64,000 bases of DNA from Leptospira selangorensis (GTDB lineage Bacteria > Spirochaetota > Leptospiria > Leptospirales > Leptospiraceae): contig NZ_RQES01000010.1 in the NCBI RefSeq assembly GCF_004769405.1, positions 1 to 64,000 on the forward strand, in the 5' to 3' direction. The notes below the pieces were generated by a model that saw nothing but the letters and a program-made list of their open reading frames with translations, was not told the origin of the DNA and did no database searches. The first letter of the stretch is position 1; every line of letters begins with the position of its first letter. The position numbers and the translations under genes are program-made. Positions 1 through 8,238 of this stretch are shown here, in pieces.

Positions 1-255
1 GCCCCCTCCTCCACCAGAACCTCCTCTGGAAGTACTAGAGTTTCTCCCTCCGGAAGAAGACGTTAGGGTATAGCAGCCAGATTTACAATTATCGCAGACA
101 ACTTTACAAACAAATCCAATCCCAAGAGAATTCTCATTGGTTGCGAGCAATAGACAGATGGAAAAGTTTTTATCACAATCTCTCGTACAACGATCGTCAT
201 TCATACAAGATTCCAAAAAGAGAAGAACCAACACGATCTGAAATGCAGATTTCAT
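1..255 (-). CDS. Cys-rich, Gly-rich putative lipoprotein (3' end cut by window)
   Basis: The first 85 codons of a leftward gene are visible; the rest lies outside the window. The N-terminus is a short hydrophobic signal ending in LFLESC, a plausible lipobox with Cys17 as the lipidated residue. Eight more cysteines follow within about 45 residues, including a NCKSGC motif, then a Ser/Gly-rich stretch ending in a glycine run. Its ATG overlaps the TGA of the upstream ankyrin gene (ATGA), so the two are probably translationally coupled. I do not recognise a family. The NCKSxC motif and Ser/Arg/Gly tail resemble the lipoprotein at 8239-8715. Surface or periplasmic lipoprotein is inferred. Confidence 0.75.
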   Translation of the reverse strand, partial: MKSAFQIVLVLLFLESCMNDDRCTRDCDKNFSICLLLATNENSLGIGFVCKVVCDNCKSGCYTLTSSSGGRNSSTSRGGSGGGGG

Positions 256-758
256 TTTTTTGGACCGATTTCATAAGGAAGAAGTAGTTCTTTGATCTGG
301 ATGGATTCTTCTAAACTTGCTTCTGAAAATGCAGTATGACCTTGTTTACTTTTAATATTCACATTCGCGCCATTCTTCAGAAGAAGTTTTACTATATCCA
401 AGTTCCGATTATAAACTGCCATCATGAGAGCAGTATGTCCATCCCTGGTTTTAGCATTGATATCTGCGCCGCTTCTGACTAAAAATTCTGCGATCTCTAC
501 TTCTCCCTCTCTGGCTGCTATCATCAAGGGAGTAAAATTTCTAGTGAATGGATCTCTTGTGTCCACGGAATAACCGGCCCTCAAACAATTCTGTAAACCG
601 AATAGATCCCCTTTATAAACAAAATCGGAAGGATAAGGACTTCCTCCTCCACCTGCATACTGAGGAGAAATACAACTCGTTAAAAAAATCGCCATAAGGA
701 GCAAACCACTCCTAACGTAAAAAGGAATGAATGTAAGTTTGGAAGTGAAAAGATTCAT
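252..758 (-). CDS. Ankyrin-repeat lipoprotein
   Basis: 168-residue protein. The chosen ATG has AAGAGG six bases upstream; an in-frame TTG at 776 lacks this. A signal peptide of about 28 residues ends in FLTSC, giving a lipidated Cys29. A short Gly-rich linker follows, then about three ankyrin repeats. Two are clear, with TPLMIAAREG and TALMMAVYNR as the helix starts and ADIN/ANVN loops; the third is degenerate. Ankyrin repeats bind proteins, so a membrane-tethered interaction role is likely, partner unknown. Its stop overlaps the start of the downstream Cys-rich lipoprotein, which may be that partner (inference). Confidence 0.85.
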   Translation of the reverse strand: MNLFTSKLTFIPFYVRSGLLLMAIFLTSCISPQYAGGGGSPYPSDFVYKGDLFGLQNCLRAGYSVDTRDPFTRNFTPLMIAAREGEVEIAEFLVRSGADINAKTRDGHTALMMAVYNRNLDIVKLLLKNGANVNIKSKQGHTAFSEASLEESIQIKELLLPYEIGPKK

Positions 759-853
759 AAACATCCTCTTCAACAAGAGGACCGAGTTCGAAGAAGAACG
801 TTCCTGAATTTTGAAATTTTTATAAAATTGGAAATATTTTATTTATTAATGAA

Positions 854-1858
854 TCAATCAAGAGGAGGAGAATCTGGCATAAAGATAAGGATACGTCCGT
901 CTTCCTCCATTTTTACATTGGAGAGAGACAATGCCTTTTTATATTCTGAAAAGCAGAACTCGAACAGAGAGGATTCTTCCCTGTCTTGGAGTAAGACCCT
1001 GCCTTGGTGAACTTGAATCCCTCCGAAAAGTAATTTTCCGCCGGTAACATAAATATAATTTTTAGAATTTGTTTTGGGAGAGGGAACCTCTTGTTCCGAA
1101 ATGAATTCGATGCCTAGGGCATTTTCATCCAATTTAAGATCTTTAATCCTACCTTCTACTTCAGGATCAGGGAAAACGGAAAAAGGTTCAAAAAACACCT
1201 TGTTTCCGGAAAAGATCAACCCCCTCCCCTTGGGAAAACGGACTAAGTCCTCGATGGAAACACCTACAGTATTTAAAAGTTCTTTTGTATAAGGATTTAA
1301 TAATGCTCGAACGGTTTCATTCTCTACCAGGATTCTACCGGACTCGGGATCGATCTTGACAGTTGCAATTCCTTCAAAGGAAACCCAGACTACAAATTTG
1401 ACCTCTCCTGAAATTTTAAGTTTCCAACTGCCATTATGAAAAATTGGGCGAAGTTTAATTTTACGAAGAGTTGATTCGGGAAAAGAGAATAATTTTCCAT
1501 TTATCAGTTTTTCCAAACTTTCAAAAGAGATCCGAATATTTCCGTTTAGGATTTTGAGAGTAAAAAGTTCAGGTCGATCGAAAGGAAGAATTTCTCCGCT
1601 TTTAGGAATTGCTTCCAAGGAAAGACGATTCGCCTCCACGAAAATATCCTTCTGCCAATAAAATCGAACATTTTTGAGAATTAGTCTAGGTCTGGCGAAA
1701 TAATGAGAATCGGCAACACCTTCGGTTTTAGAGCCAATATCCGAAAAAGGTATTTCCATATTTTCTAAACCAAGTCTTCCCATCCAAAAGGAAAGAAATG
1801 CAGTTAAGATCAGGACTACAAAGTAAATCCAAGAACGTTCAATTCGATTCTGTTTCAT
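854..1858 (-). CDS. Hypothetical single-pass membrane-anchored protein
   Basis: 334 residues. One N-terminal membrane segment (about residues 10-28, following NRIERSW) with the remainder predicted outside the cytoplasm. The body is rich in alternating hydrophobic/polar strands with no cysteine-based or catalytic motif that I recognise. The pattern, strands separated by short Gly/Pro turns with a late FPDPEVEGRIKDLKL segment, recalls AsmA/LmeA-like lipid-handling periplasmic proteins, but this is only an impression. It ends 95 bases upstream of the ankyrin gene on the same strand and could be co-transcribed with it. Confidence 0.7.
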   Translation of the reverse strand: MKQNRIERSWIYFVVLILTAFLSFWMGRLGLENMEIPFSDIGSKTEGVADSHYFARPRLILKNVRFYWQKDIFVEANRLSLEAIPKSGEILPFDRPELFTLKILNGNIRISFESLEKLINGKLFSFPESTLRKIKLRPIFHNGSWKLKISGEVKFVVWVSFEGIATVKIDPESGRILVENETVRALLNPYTKELLNTVGVSIEDLVRFPKGRGLIFSGNKVFFEPFSVFPDPEVEGRIKDLKLDENALGIEFISEQEVPSPKTNSKNYIYVTGGKLLFGGIQVHQGRVLLQDREESSLFEFCFSEYKKALSLSNVKMEEDGRILIFMPDSPPLD

Positions 1859-1966
1859 TTAGCTTTTTGCCTAAAGGCACGGTATTTTTTAGAAGAACCG
1901 TGGTTCTTGGCTATTCTTTTCCAAGAAAGATATTTGGTTGGAAGTCAAACAGGTCGAAAAGAAATT

Positions 1967-2263
1967 TTATTTGGACTTTCTTTTAGTAGAACTTGCGGCT
2001 TTGAGAGCCTTTTTCTTGGATTTAAGTTCTGCTTTGTCATCGAACTTGAAGAAAAATTCCACTGGCTTTTTATATAGTTTTGCCAGGTTCCAGAACTCGA
2101 TAACGTCTATCCTTCTGTCTCCCGCCTCGATTTTAGAAATGAAAGATTGAGGTGTTTTAAGTGCCTCGGCAACATCCACTTGAGTTAGGCCTGCCTCTTC
2201 CCGTGCTTTCTTAAGCAACTTTTGGAAAATTTTGTATTCTTCGGTGTAGATTGTTTTAGCCAA
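1967..2263 (-). CDS. XRE-family helix-turn-helix regulator
   Basis: 98 residues. A Cro/C1-type HTH occupies about residues 13-70, with the typical REEAGLTQVDVAEAL first helix pair and SFISKIEAGDRRID recognition helix and turn. The tail (residues 77-98) is strongly basic (KSKKKALKA, TKRKSK) and may add nonspecific DNA affinity. There is no ligand-binding domain. It is divergent from the DJ-1/PfpI gene at 2458 with about 190 bases between them, so it may control that gene, itself, or both; no operator could be defined by eye. Confidence 0.88.
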   Translation of the reverse strand: MAKTIYTEEYKIFQKLLKKAREEAGLTQVDVAEALKTPQSFISKIEAGDRRIDVIEFWNLAKLYKKPVEFFFKFDDKAELKSKKKALKAASSTKRKSK

Positions 2264-2457
2264 GCGAAGCTAATTCTACTTCCCAATTCAGAATATACCA
2301 AATTAGGATATTCAAACGAGGATTGTCTAATTGATTTTTATCAACACTGGACCTTCTCTCCTATTTGAATTTTAGAAAGAAGATCTCGTCCCAACTCCTC
2401 TAAAATTTTCCTTCGAATTCGACTTGAAGACTTCTCCTAGTCATATCCAATATATCT

Positions 2458-3153
2458 ATGCAAGAAACGTTCAATATCGGATTACTTATTTTTCCGGATC
2501 TAACTCCATTGGATTTTGTAGGTCCTTACGAAGTATTTTCCAGAATGAAAAATTCCAAAGTTTACGTAATTGCAGAAACCAAAGAACCAATTACTTCCGA
2601 AAGAGGACTTCCTATTCTTCCCGACAAAACTCTGGATGAAAATATAGATTTGGATTTGGTCTTAGTTCCGGGTGGACTCGGCATAAATCGGCTCATGGAA
2701 AATGAAAAGGTCCTGAACTGGTTGAAAGAAAAATCTAAAACCTCCAAATACGTTAGTTCTGTCTGCACTGGTTCTTTAGTTTTGGCGGCCGCCGGTTTAT
2801 TAAACGGATACAAAGCGACCACGCATTGGCTCTCCTTGGACGTTCTAAAACTTTTTCCGGAAATCGATGTGAAAGAAGATAGAGTAATAATCGATAGAGA
2901 TCGAATTACCGGAGGAGGAGTCACCGCTGGGATCGATTTTGCACTCCAAGTTGTAGCGGAGATCCAAGGACAAAAAGCGGCAGAAGAAATCCAACTTATG
3001 ATCGAATACAATCCAGAACCTCCTTTTTTAAGCGGGCATCCCAAAACAGCGAAACCCGATCTGGTTTTAGAAACTATAGCTTCTAAGAAAAAGTCACAAG
3101 ATCTTAGAAAAGAAATCGCAGCTAGATCCATTGCAAGACTTTCCAAATCTTAA
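2458..3153 (+). CDS. DJ-1/PfpI family protein, isonitrile-hydratase-like
   Basis: 231 residues, the size of isonitrile (cyclohexyl-isocyanide) hydratases and of the GATase1-like regulators. The nucleophile elbow is SSVCTGSLVLAAAG with Cys103, followed by the family-typical GYKATTHW. An N-terminal Asp in PLDFVGPYEV corresponds to the conserved acidic residue, and GGGVTAGIDFAL is another family block. There is no AraC-type HTH at the C-terminus, so it is an enzyme-type member. The real substrate is unknown; isonitriles are only the substrate of the characterised homologue. The gene stands alone, divergent from the XRE regulator. Confidence 0.85.
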   Translation: MQETFNIGLLIFPDLTPLDFVGPYEVFSRMKNSKVYVIAETKEPITSERGLPILPDKTLDENIDLDLVLVPGGLGINRLMENEKVLNWLKEKSKTSKYVSSVCTGSLVLAAAGLLNGYKATTHWLSLDVLKLFPEIDVKEDRVIIDRDRITGGGVTAGIDFALQVVAEIQGQKAAEEIQLMIEYNPEPPFLSGHPKTAKPDLVLETIASKKKSQDLRKEIAARSIARLSKS

Positions 3154-3168
3154 AACTCTTTCGTGAAT

Positions 3169-3585
3169 TTACAGTTTAACTATGATCGAAAAAATCCCGG
3201 TCAAAGCTACGATAGCACCCAACATCCATCTTGTCTGTGCAGAAATAAGTTTGTAGATTTCTGCGAATTCGGTTTTCATTTCGACTCTTAGTGCGGAGAT
3301 TTCCTCTTTAACTTCCATTTTGAACTCTGTCATTTCTATTCGCAATCCCGCGATATCTGCTTTTAACTCCAGTCGGAGTTCGGCAATATCTTCTTTTACC
3401 TCCGTACGGAGTGCATTCAATTCTTCCGAAAGTCTTTTCTCAAATCTATCTGAAACGAGTTCCACCACATTCTCCTTATTGGCCGAGAAAGAATCGTTGA
3501 TAAAATCAATAAATTCATCCGTCCCTTCGTCACCCAATACTTCTTCCAATTTTCGCGGTATTCTGCGAAACATAGGCATTGCCAT
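3169..3585 (-). CDS. Coiled-coil protein with C-terminal membrane anchor
   Basis: 138 residues. The N-terminal third (PRKLEEVLGDEGTDEFIDFI) is followed by a long charged coiled coil of repeated units such as LRTEVKEDIAELR and LRIEMTEFKMEVKEEI (about residues 45-112). It ends in a hydrophobic segment (WMLGAIVALTGIFSIIVKL). This tail-anchored layout matches small DUF1640-like spirochaetal coiled-coil proteins; molecular function is unknown. The ATG has GGAG seven bases upstream, and that GGAG lies in a small hairpin (3593-3604). It is convergent with the DJ-1 gene, with only 15 bases between the stops. Confidence 0.8.
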   Translation of the reverse strand: MAMPMFRRIPRKLEEVLGDEGTDEFIDFINDSFSANKENVVELVSDRFEKRLSEELNALRTEVKEDIAELRLELKADIAGLRIEMTEFKMEVKEEISALRVEMKTEFAEIYKLISAQTRWMLGAIVALTGIFSIIVKL

Positions 3586-3592
3586 AATTATG

Positions 3593-3604
3593 CTCCTTAC
3601 GGAG
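3593..3604 (-). promoter_or_regulatory. Shine-Dalgarno in a GNRA-type hairpin
   Basis: On the minus strand CTCC-GTAA-GGAG forms a four-base-pair stem closed by a GUAA (GNRA) tetraloop. Its 3' arm is the Shine-Dalgarno sequence of the coiled-coil gene that starts at 3585. Four base pairs are marginal for blocking ribosomes, so regulatory effect is speculative. Confidence 0.3.
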
Positions 3605-3732
3605 AAGCTTGCAATTCGAATTTCCCCGTTATTGGGCTCGGGTTCGGAATAATGATTTCCGCGTGTACTTTTTATTAGAAAAAATTTTTTCCGGAATCAA
3701 TATTCCAGAAAAACTTTATAAAAATAGAATAT

Positions 3733-3760
3733 AATAAAAAAGGAGTCCGAAGACTCCTTT
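3733..3760 (-). terminator. Rho-independent terminator of the peroxiredoxin gene
   Basis: On the minus strand AAAGGAGTC-TTCG-GACTCCTTT, a stem with the very stable C(UUCG)G tetraloop, runs straight into a T-rich tail (TTTTTTATTATA). It lies 25 bases after the stop codon of the peroxiredoxin gene, the expected place and orientation. Confidence 0.88.
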
Positions 3761-3784
3761 CTGAAACTGGAATATGTTTCTTAC

Positions 3785-4420
3785 TTACTTATTCGGTTGA
3801 GGAGTATATCTCAGATAAGGTTTAATTTTCTTAAAACCTTTCGGAAATTTTTTCTCAGCATCTTCATCAGAAACGGAAGGAACAATGATCACGTCCTCTC
3901 CATGTTTCCAGTTTGCAGGTGTAGCAACACTGTAATTCGCTGTCAATTGTAGAGAATCAATCACTCTCAAAAGTTCATCGAAGTTCCTTCCAGTCGATGC
4001 AGGATAAGTCAAAGTTAGTTTCACTTTTTTATCCGGACCGATTACGAATACAGAACGAACAGTCGTGGTCTCACTCGCATTCGGATGGATCATATCATAA
4101 AGACCGGAAACTTTTTTGTCCGCATCCGCAATGATAGGATAGTTTACAGTGGTATTTTGTGTCTCGTTGATATCTCCGATCCAACCTTTATGTGAGTCTA
4201 CCGGATCCACGGATAACGCGAGAACCTTAACATTTCTCTTTTCGAATTCAGGTTTAATTTTCGCAACGTAACCAAGTTCTGTGGTGCAAACGGGAGTATA
4301 ATCTTTCGGGTGAGAGAATAAAATTCCCCAACCTTCTCCCAAATATTTATGAAATTCTATCGGTCCATCGGAAGTTTCTGCCTGGAAATCCGGGGCCACA
4401 TCACCTAATCTAAGTGCCAT
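3785..4420 (-). CDS. 1-Cys peroxiredoxin (Prx6 type)
   Basis: 211 residues, full length for the Prx6 subfamily. It reduces hydroperoxides in the cytoplasm. The peroxidatic Cys45 sits in HPKDYTPVCTTELG with Thr42, and the partner arginine is Arg122 in VRSVFVI. No other cysteine is present, so this is a true 1-Cys enzyme that must be re-reduced by an external thiol or protein. The long C-terminal arm (TPANWKHGEDVIIVPSVSDE) is characteristic of Prx6. It is a single-gene transcription unit: a terminator follows directly and an AT-rich region of nearly 190 bases precedes it. I could not identify a PerR-type operator there with confidence. Confidence 0.95.
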   Translation of the reverse strand: MALRLGDVAPDFQAETSDGPIEFHKYLGEGWGILFSHPKDYTPVCTTELGYVAKIKPEFEKRNVKVLALSVDPVDSHKGWIGDINETQNTTVNYPIIADADKKVSGLYDMIHPNASETTTVRSVFVIGPDKKVKLTLTYPASTGRNFDELLRVIDSLQLTANYSVATPANWKHGEDVIIVPSVSDEDAEKKFPKGFKKIKPYLRYTPQPNK

Positions 4421-4609
4421 AATCGATACTCCTGATTTCAGTTATGCCCAACTTATCCGGATATTGCAAGAATTTTATTCACTATAACAGAATATTTATT
4501 TAAAATATAAGATTTATAACAATAAAGCAGATTTTTGAGGGATTTTCTTCCCTTTTCTAACGTTTTTATATCCTTTTAGGGCCATTTACACTGTACCGAT
4601 CCTGGAAAA

Positions 4610-5155
4610 TCAGGAAAGTTTAGAATCTTGGATCAAACGTTCCAGGCTTTCTAAGCAGCTCTTGAGCTCTTTTTCAGTTTGCTCATCCATGATATTTCCT
4701 TCCGGATCCACTTTCTTATTCACGGAAGGAATACTTAAGACACAATCATCGTTTATTTTCACTGTGAGTACATTCAATAAATGTAAAAAAGCTTCCTGTG
4801 CTTTGGAGGCTCCTCCATAACCCGGAGATGCGTTGATGAGCCCAACCGGCTTTCCATAAAGTTCCGCACTTGATACGATCCAATCCAATGCATTCTTCAA
4901 AACACCTGGGATCGCAAATGCATATTCAGGACTGGAAAAAAGAATTGCATCAGCTTCTTTGAGTTCTCTTCTCCATTCTTGTACTTCTTTAGGAGGAGAA
5001 TCCGTATCTAAGTCGGGATTAAAGTGAGGGATCCGATCTATAGGATCTGCGAGTGTGATTTGCAAAGAATCATTTGCGATCCTTTTTGCTGCGAGTAATA
5101 AGGCTGTGTTGGAAGAACCTTTTCTTAAACTTCCGGAGACGGCGAGTACTTTCAT
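4610..5155 (-). CDS. NAD(P)H-dependent FMN reductase
   Basis: 181 residues, flavodoxin-like fold. The FMN phosphate loop is SGSLRKGSSNTALL (residues 7-20) and the second signature is SSPEYAFAIPGVLKNALDW (about 73-91), as in the chromate/azo-type NADPH:FMN reductase family. INASPGYGGA near 107-118 is the third FMN-contact loop. It is predicted to be a cytoplasmic quinone, azo or flavin reductase; physiological substrate unknown. It lies 75 bases from the HAD hydrolase on the same strand, and may be co-transcribed with it. Confidence 0.92.
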   Translation of the reverse strand: MKVLAVSGSLRKGSSNTALLLAAKRIANDSLQITLADPIDRIPHFNPDLDTDSPPKEVQEWRRELKEADAILFSSPEYAFAIPGVLKNALDWIVSSAELYGKPVGLINASPGYGGASKAQEAFLHLLNVLTVKINDDCVLSIPSVNKKVDPEGNIMDEQTEKELKSCLESLERLIQDSKLS

Positions 5156-5230
5156 TTTTATTCTAACTCGATTCTTTTTGTATTCGGTTAGACTTGTTTG
5201 GAGGAAGAAAAGAATTGGAAAGGGAATAAA

Positions 5231-5932
5231 CTACCTTTTTTTTAATATGGAGGTAAGTTCTCCTAGGTCTCGGATATCTCCTTCCGCATGTTTATGAAAT
5301 GCAGTCCATCCTCTGGATCTTGTTGGCACAATATCCAACTCCACCTTATCACCACAATAAACCAGTTTGTCTGGAGAGAGTCCCGCTAACTTCTCCGCTT
5401 CTTGGAATATCAAAGGAGAAGGTTTTTCGTATCCGAATTCTGCAGAAACTATTACCGGATAAAAATAATCCAGAACTCCTACACTCGCCAATAATTGTTT
5501 GAGTCTATGATCCCAATTGGAGATGATCCCAAGGCCGGAACCTCTTTGCTTCGCAAATTCTACTAACTCATAAAAACCCGGATCTATTTCCCAGACCGAA
5601 GGTTCATCAAAACGTTTGAATATAGATTGGAAAATAGGATCTGGTTCCAAATCGGATCCTATTTCTTTTAAGAAGAAGCCTAATAATTCTCTCCACCAGC
5701 CTTCGCTTCCATCCGCATGAGCATGGAACTTATCTTTGAAATCCGGGAGTGGATGACGCGTCATGTGGGCATATGCCTTACGAAAGGCCCTTTCCATATA
5801 ACCGTTTGGATGTTTGGAGCCATCCAATCCGAATTCTTTCAGAACTTCGAAATACACTTCTCCTGCAGGCTTTTTCATCGTTAGGAGAGTATCTCCCACA
5901 TCCAGAAAAATGTAATGCTCTTTGGAACTCAT
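5231..5932 (-). CDS. HAD-superfamily hydrolase
   Basis: 233 residues from the ATG at 5932. An in-frame TTG at 5977 exists, but that TTGACT also reads as a -35 box with TAAGCT 17 bases on, so the ATG is preferred. HAD motif I is FLDVGDTLL (nucleophile Asp11), motif II the Ser of IISNWD, motif III the Lys of GYEKPSP, motif IV YCGDKVELD. In motif I the usual general-acid Asp (DxD) is Gly13, as in HDHD3-like proteins, so phosphatase activity may be weak or altered. Cap domain of the alpha-helical C1 type. Substrate unknown. Confidence 0.88.
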   Translation of the reverse strand: MSSKEHYIFLDVGDTLLTMKKPAGEVYFEVLKEFGLDGSKHPNGYMERAFRKAYAHMTRHPLPDFKDKFHAHADGSEGWWRELLGFFLKEIGSDLEPDPIFQSIFKRFDEPSVWEIDPGFYELVEFAKQRGSGLGIISNWDHRLKQLLASVGVLDYFYPVIVSAEFGYEKPSPLIFQEAEKLAGLSPDKLVYCGDKVELDIVPTRSRGWTAFHKHAEGDIRDLGELTSILKKR

Positions 5933-6016
5933 TTGGTTATCAGTAGAGAGCTTAGAATTAGAACTCTCTATAGTCAATATGCTTAGGCTATATTAAAGGA
6001 AAATCAAAAACCAGAA

Positions 6017-6766
6017 TTATCCGAAGAATTCAGGAAGCTCTCGTGCAAACTTATGTGCATCTCCAGGCCATCTTGCGGAAAGATAAGACTTATCTAAAAC
6101 ACTGAACCCCGGTTTAATATTTGCGAAACTGTCTCTTGCAATAGGCATTGGCCCTTCTTGGAAATCCGTGCTGGATTCCAGAAAGGAAACAACCTCATCC
6201 TGCAATGGTGTAGGATAAGTTCTATAATAATCCCCAAGCCAAGCTCGAGTTAAATTCCAGGCCAGAAGTTCCTGGGATTTCAAAAGTCCTGTGGTTTTTA
6301 GTCCATATAAGCTGGACTTTTTTGTTTTAGGGTTTTTGGATCTTGCGGCGAGAAGCACACCATGGCAAATTGCAGCCACCGGTTTTCCTTCTGCGAATGT
6401 ATTGCCCACTAATATCTGCAAAGATTCGGATTCCAGATAGACTCTCATTCCTTTTGCATGTCCTCCGGGTAGAAGTAGAACATCAAAATGGTCTGATTTG
6501 ACAGACTCGTATTTTTTAGGATTCAGGAATTCATTCGATTTTTCTAATTCTCTATAAAGAAGTACATCATCATTCTTTGCTCTTAGAACGGGAGAAAGAA
6601 TCCCTAAACCTTTTCCGGTTACCATTCTGAAATCGGCTTCGCCGGAGGTTCCACTTGGGGTTGCAAATATGATCTTATATCCGTTTTCTTTTAGGACCTT
6701 CCAAGGAACGGATACTTCTGTAGGATCGAAATCGATTTGAGGGATTGGGATTAGAACAGTCTTCAT
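6017..6766 (-). CDS. DJ-1/PfpI family protein (class I glutamine amidotransferase-like)
   Basis: 249 residues. The nucleophile is Cys134 in VAAICHGVLLAA, with the adjacent His135 and the acidic Glu17 of PTEVSVPW, the triad arrangement of Hsp31/PfpI-like hydrolases and glyoxalase III. LLLPGGHAKGM forms the oxyanion loop. The extra C-terminal part (residues 150-249, with NLTRAWLGDYYRTYP) is longer than in small PfpI proteins. Function could be protein or aldehyde repair, but the substrate is not evident. Its ATG follows the TAA of the serine-hydrolase lipoprotein directly, so the two are co-transcribed. Confidence 0.87.
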   Translation of the reverse strand: MKTVLIPIPQIDFDPTEVSVPWKVLKENGYKIIFATPSGTSGEADFRMVTGKGLGILSPVLRAKNDDVLLYRELEKSNEFLNPKKYESVKSDHFDVLLLPGGHAKGMRVYLESESLQILVGNTFAEGKPVAAICHGVLLAARSKNPKTKKSSLYGLKTTGLLKSQELLAWNLTRAWLGDYYRTYPTPLQDEVVSFLESSTDFQEGPMPIARDSFANIKPGFSVLDKSYLSARWPGDAHKFARELPEFFG

Positions 6767-8023
6767 TTAAGGATGATTTTGTTTCATCCCTGGTTCCGCT
6801 GCAATCCTTGTTTCATCTGCTCCTTCTTTAAGCTTAGGGTCTAAAGAAGTTCTGGCAGATATTTTTAATTCTCTTAGAAGAGCTTCTTCCCTATCTGGAG
6901 AAGGGATTTTATCCGTAGATACCAAAGAGGCCTTGATCGCATCTAAGGCAGAAGTTAAGACTAAGTCAGGCGCCTTGTCCCAGATCGCACTGGTCATCAC
7001 TAAAACGATCTTACGATGAGGGATCACATAAATGAACTGACCACCTTTTCCATTCGCCATGAAACTAGGCTTTCCTTCGAATTCATGAAGCCAGAATTGT
7101 AGTCCGTATCTTTTTTCCACTCCAGGTTCTAAGGTCATGGCGATCCATTCAGGTTTTAATACCTGACGACCATACCATTTCCCTCCGTCCAGATAAAGTT
7201 GTCCTAACTTTGCCATATCGATAGGCCTTAGGCGAAGTCCAAAACCTGCGGTCTGTCTGCCGGATTTGGATGTATTCCATTCTTCTCCCTTAAAACCTAA
7301 CCAGGAGAATGCAGTGTTCTTAGAATATTCATATAATGTTTTGCCCGTCTTAGCTTCCAAATAACCCGCGACTAATTGGGTATCTCCATTAGAATATTCG
7401 AATTTAGTTCCGGGTGCGGAAGATACCGCGGGGATCCAGGCTATCGCAAGCGGGTCTGCGTCAGTTCTAATATCTTCTTTTTTAGGAAATGAATCCCATC
7501 CCATTCCGGAACTCATACGTAATGCATCTTTGAGCCTGATCGATTCTTTTCCTCTTAATTCGGAAGGAAGAAGGCCAGGTAAACTGGACTCGGCAGTGGA
7601 AAGACTGTCCTCTAAATCCACCCCACAATCATTCGTATAACAAATCCCTAATAACATGGAGACCACTGATTTGGTCACAGAATACATATTATGATTATGA
7701 TTTCGCGAGATCCCTCCGGCATATCTTTCAAATACCAGGTTCCCTTCTTTCAAGATAAGAAGAGAGCGGACTTCCGTTTTTTCCTTTCTCAGCTTTTTGG
7801 AAAATTCCACCAAAGGTCTGGAATCCAGGCCCAATTCTTCCGGGAACTCTACTCGGAAACCTTCGACTGGGTTCCTATCTAAGGTTTCGTTTTGATCCCA
7901 GGCAAGTCCGGAAGGAAGTCTTACCCAGCCCCAATCCAGGGCGCTACAATTAGAAATAAAAAGAATAAGTAAGGAGAGAAGAAAGAAACGTTTTACTGAT
8001 GTACTTGTAAAAAAACTACTCAC
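6767..8023 (-). CDS. Serine hydrolase lipoprotein (class C beta-lactamase family)
   Basis: 418 residues from a GTG start with GGAGGG eight bases upstream. Signal peptide ends in LFISNC (lipidated Cys26). The beta-lactamase/transpeptidase fold shows all three motifs: SVTK (Ser115, Lys118), YSN (Tyr210-Asn212) and a KGG-type third motif in NGKGGQF (about 325-330). Such proteins are often esterases or D-amino peptidases rather than true beta-lactamases. It is anchored in a membrane and faces the periplasm or surface. It is the first gene of a two-gene unit with the PfpI protein at 6766. A TGTAGG-N4-CCTACA palindrome lies about 60 bases upstream. Confidence 0.92.
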   Translation of the reverse strand: MSSFFTSTSVKRFFLLSLLILFISNCSALDWGWVRLPSGLAWDQNETLDRNPVEGFRVEFPEELGLDSRPLVEFSKKLRKEKTEVRSLLILKEGNLVFERYAGGISRNHNHNMYSVTKSVVSMLLGICYTNDCGVDLEDSLSTAESSLPGLLPSELRGKESIRLKDALRMSSGMGWDSFPKKEDIRTDADPLAIAWIPAVSSAPGTKFEYSNGDTQLVAGYLEAKTGKTLYEYSKNTAFSWLGFKGEEWNTSKSGRQTAGFGLRLRPIDMAKLGQLYLDGGKWYGRQVLKPEWIAMTLEPGVEKRYGLQFWLHEFEGKPSFMANGKGGQFIYVIPHRKIVLVMTSAIWDKAPDLVLTSALDAIKASLVSTDKIPSPDREEALLRELKISARTSLDPKLKEGADETRIAAEPGMKQNHP

Positions 8024-8080
8024 TAAAAAGACCCTCCAATCGATTTCTTAGGTCTTAAGTACTACTTAGACAGACTCTAT

Positions 8081-8096
8081 TGTAGGTTATCCTACA
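8081..8096. repeat. TGTAGG-N4-CCTACA palindrome
   Basis: Perfect 6-base inverted repeat with the spacer TTAT, in the intergenic region between divergent genes at 8023 and 8239. Two further copies with other spacers occur at 28733 and 28865. This may be a dispersed intergenic palindrome rather than an operator, because the other copies lie at gene 3' ends. Confidence 0.6.
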
Positions 8097-8238
8097 TTCA
8101 ATACTATTGAGACCTTGTTTGGAAATTTTTTTCCAGCCGATTTCAGTATAAAAGAGCGCAAAAATTATGTATTTATTTGTTAACCGACGAAAATATTTGG
8201 TTAATCCTAATCCCAAAGGTCTAGTTTTTAGAGTTCTG

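Noticed and set aside
1893..1908. AAGAACC-GT-GGTTCTT inverted repeat downstream of the XRE gene
   Set aside because: The loop is only two bases and no T-run follows on the minus strand, so I do not call a terminator; a similar AAAACC-GT-GGTTTT near 40706 may be chance.
4421..4609. PerR-type operator upstream of the peroxiredoxin gene
   Set aside because: The region is AT-rich with several TTATAA-like tracts, but no convincing inverted repeat of the right length.
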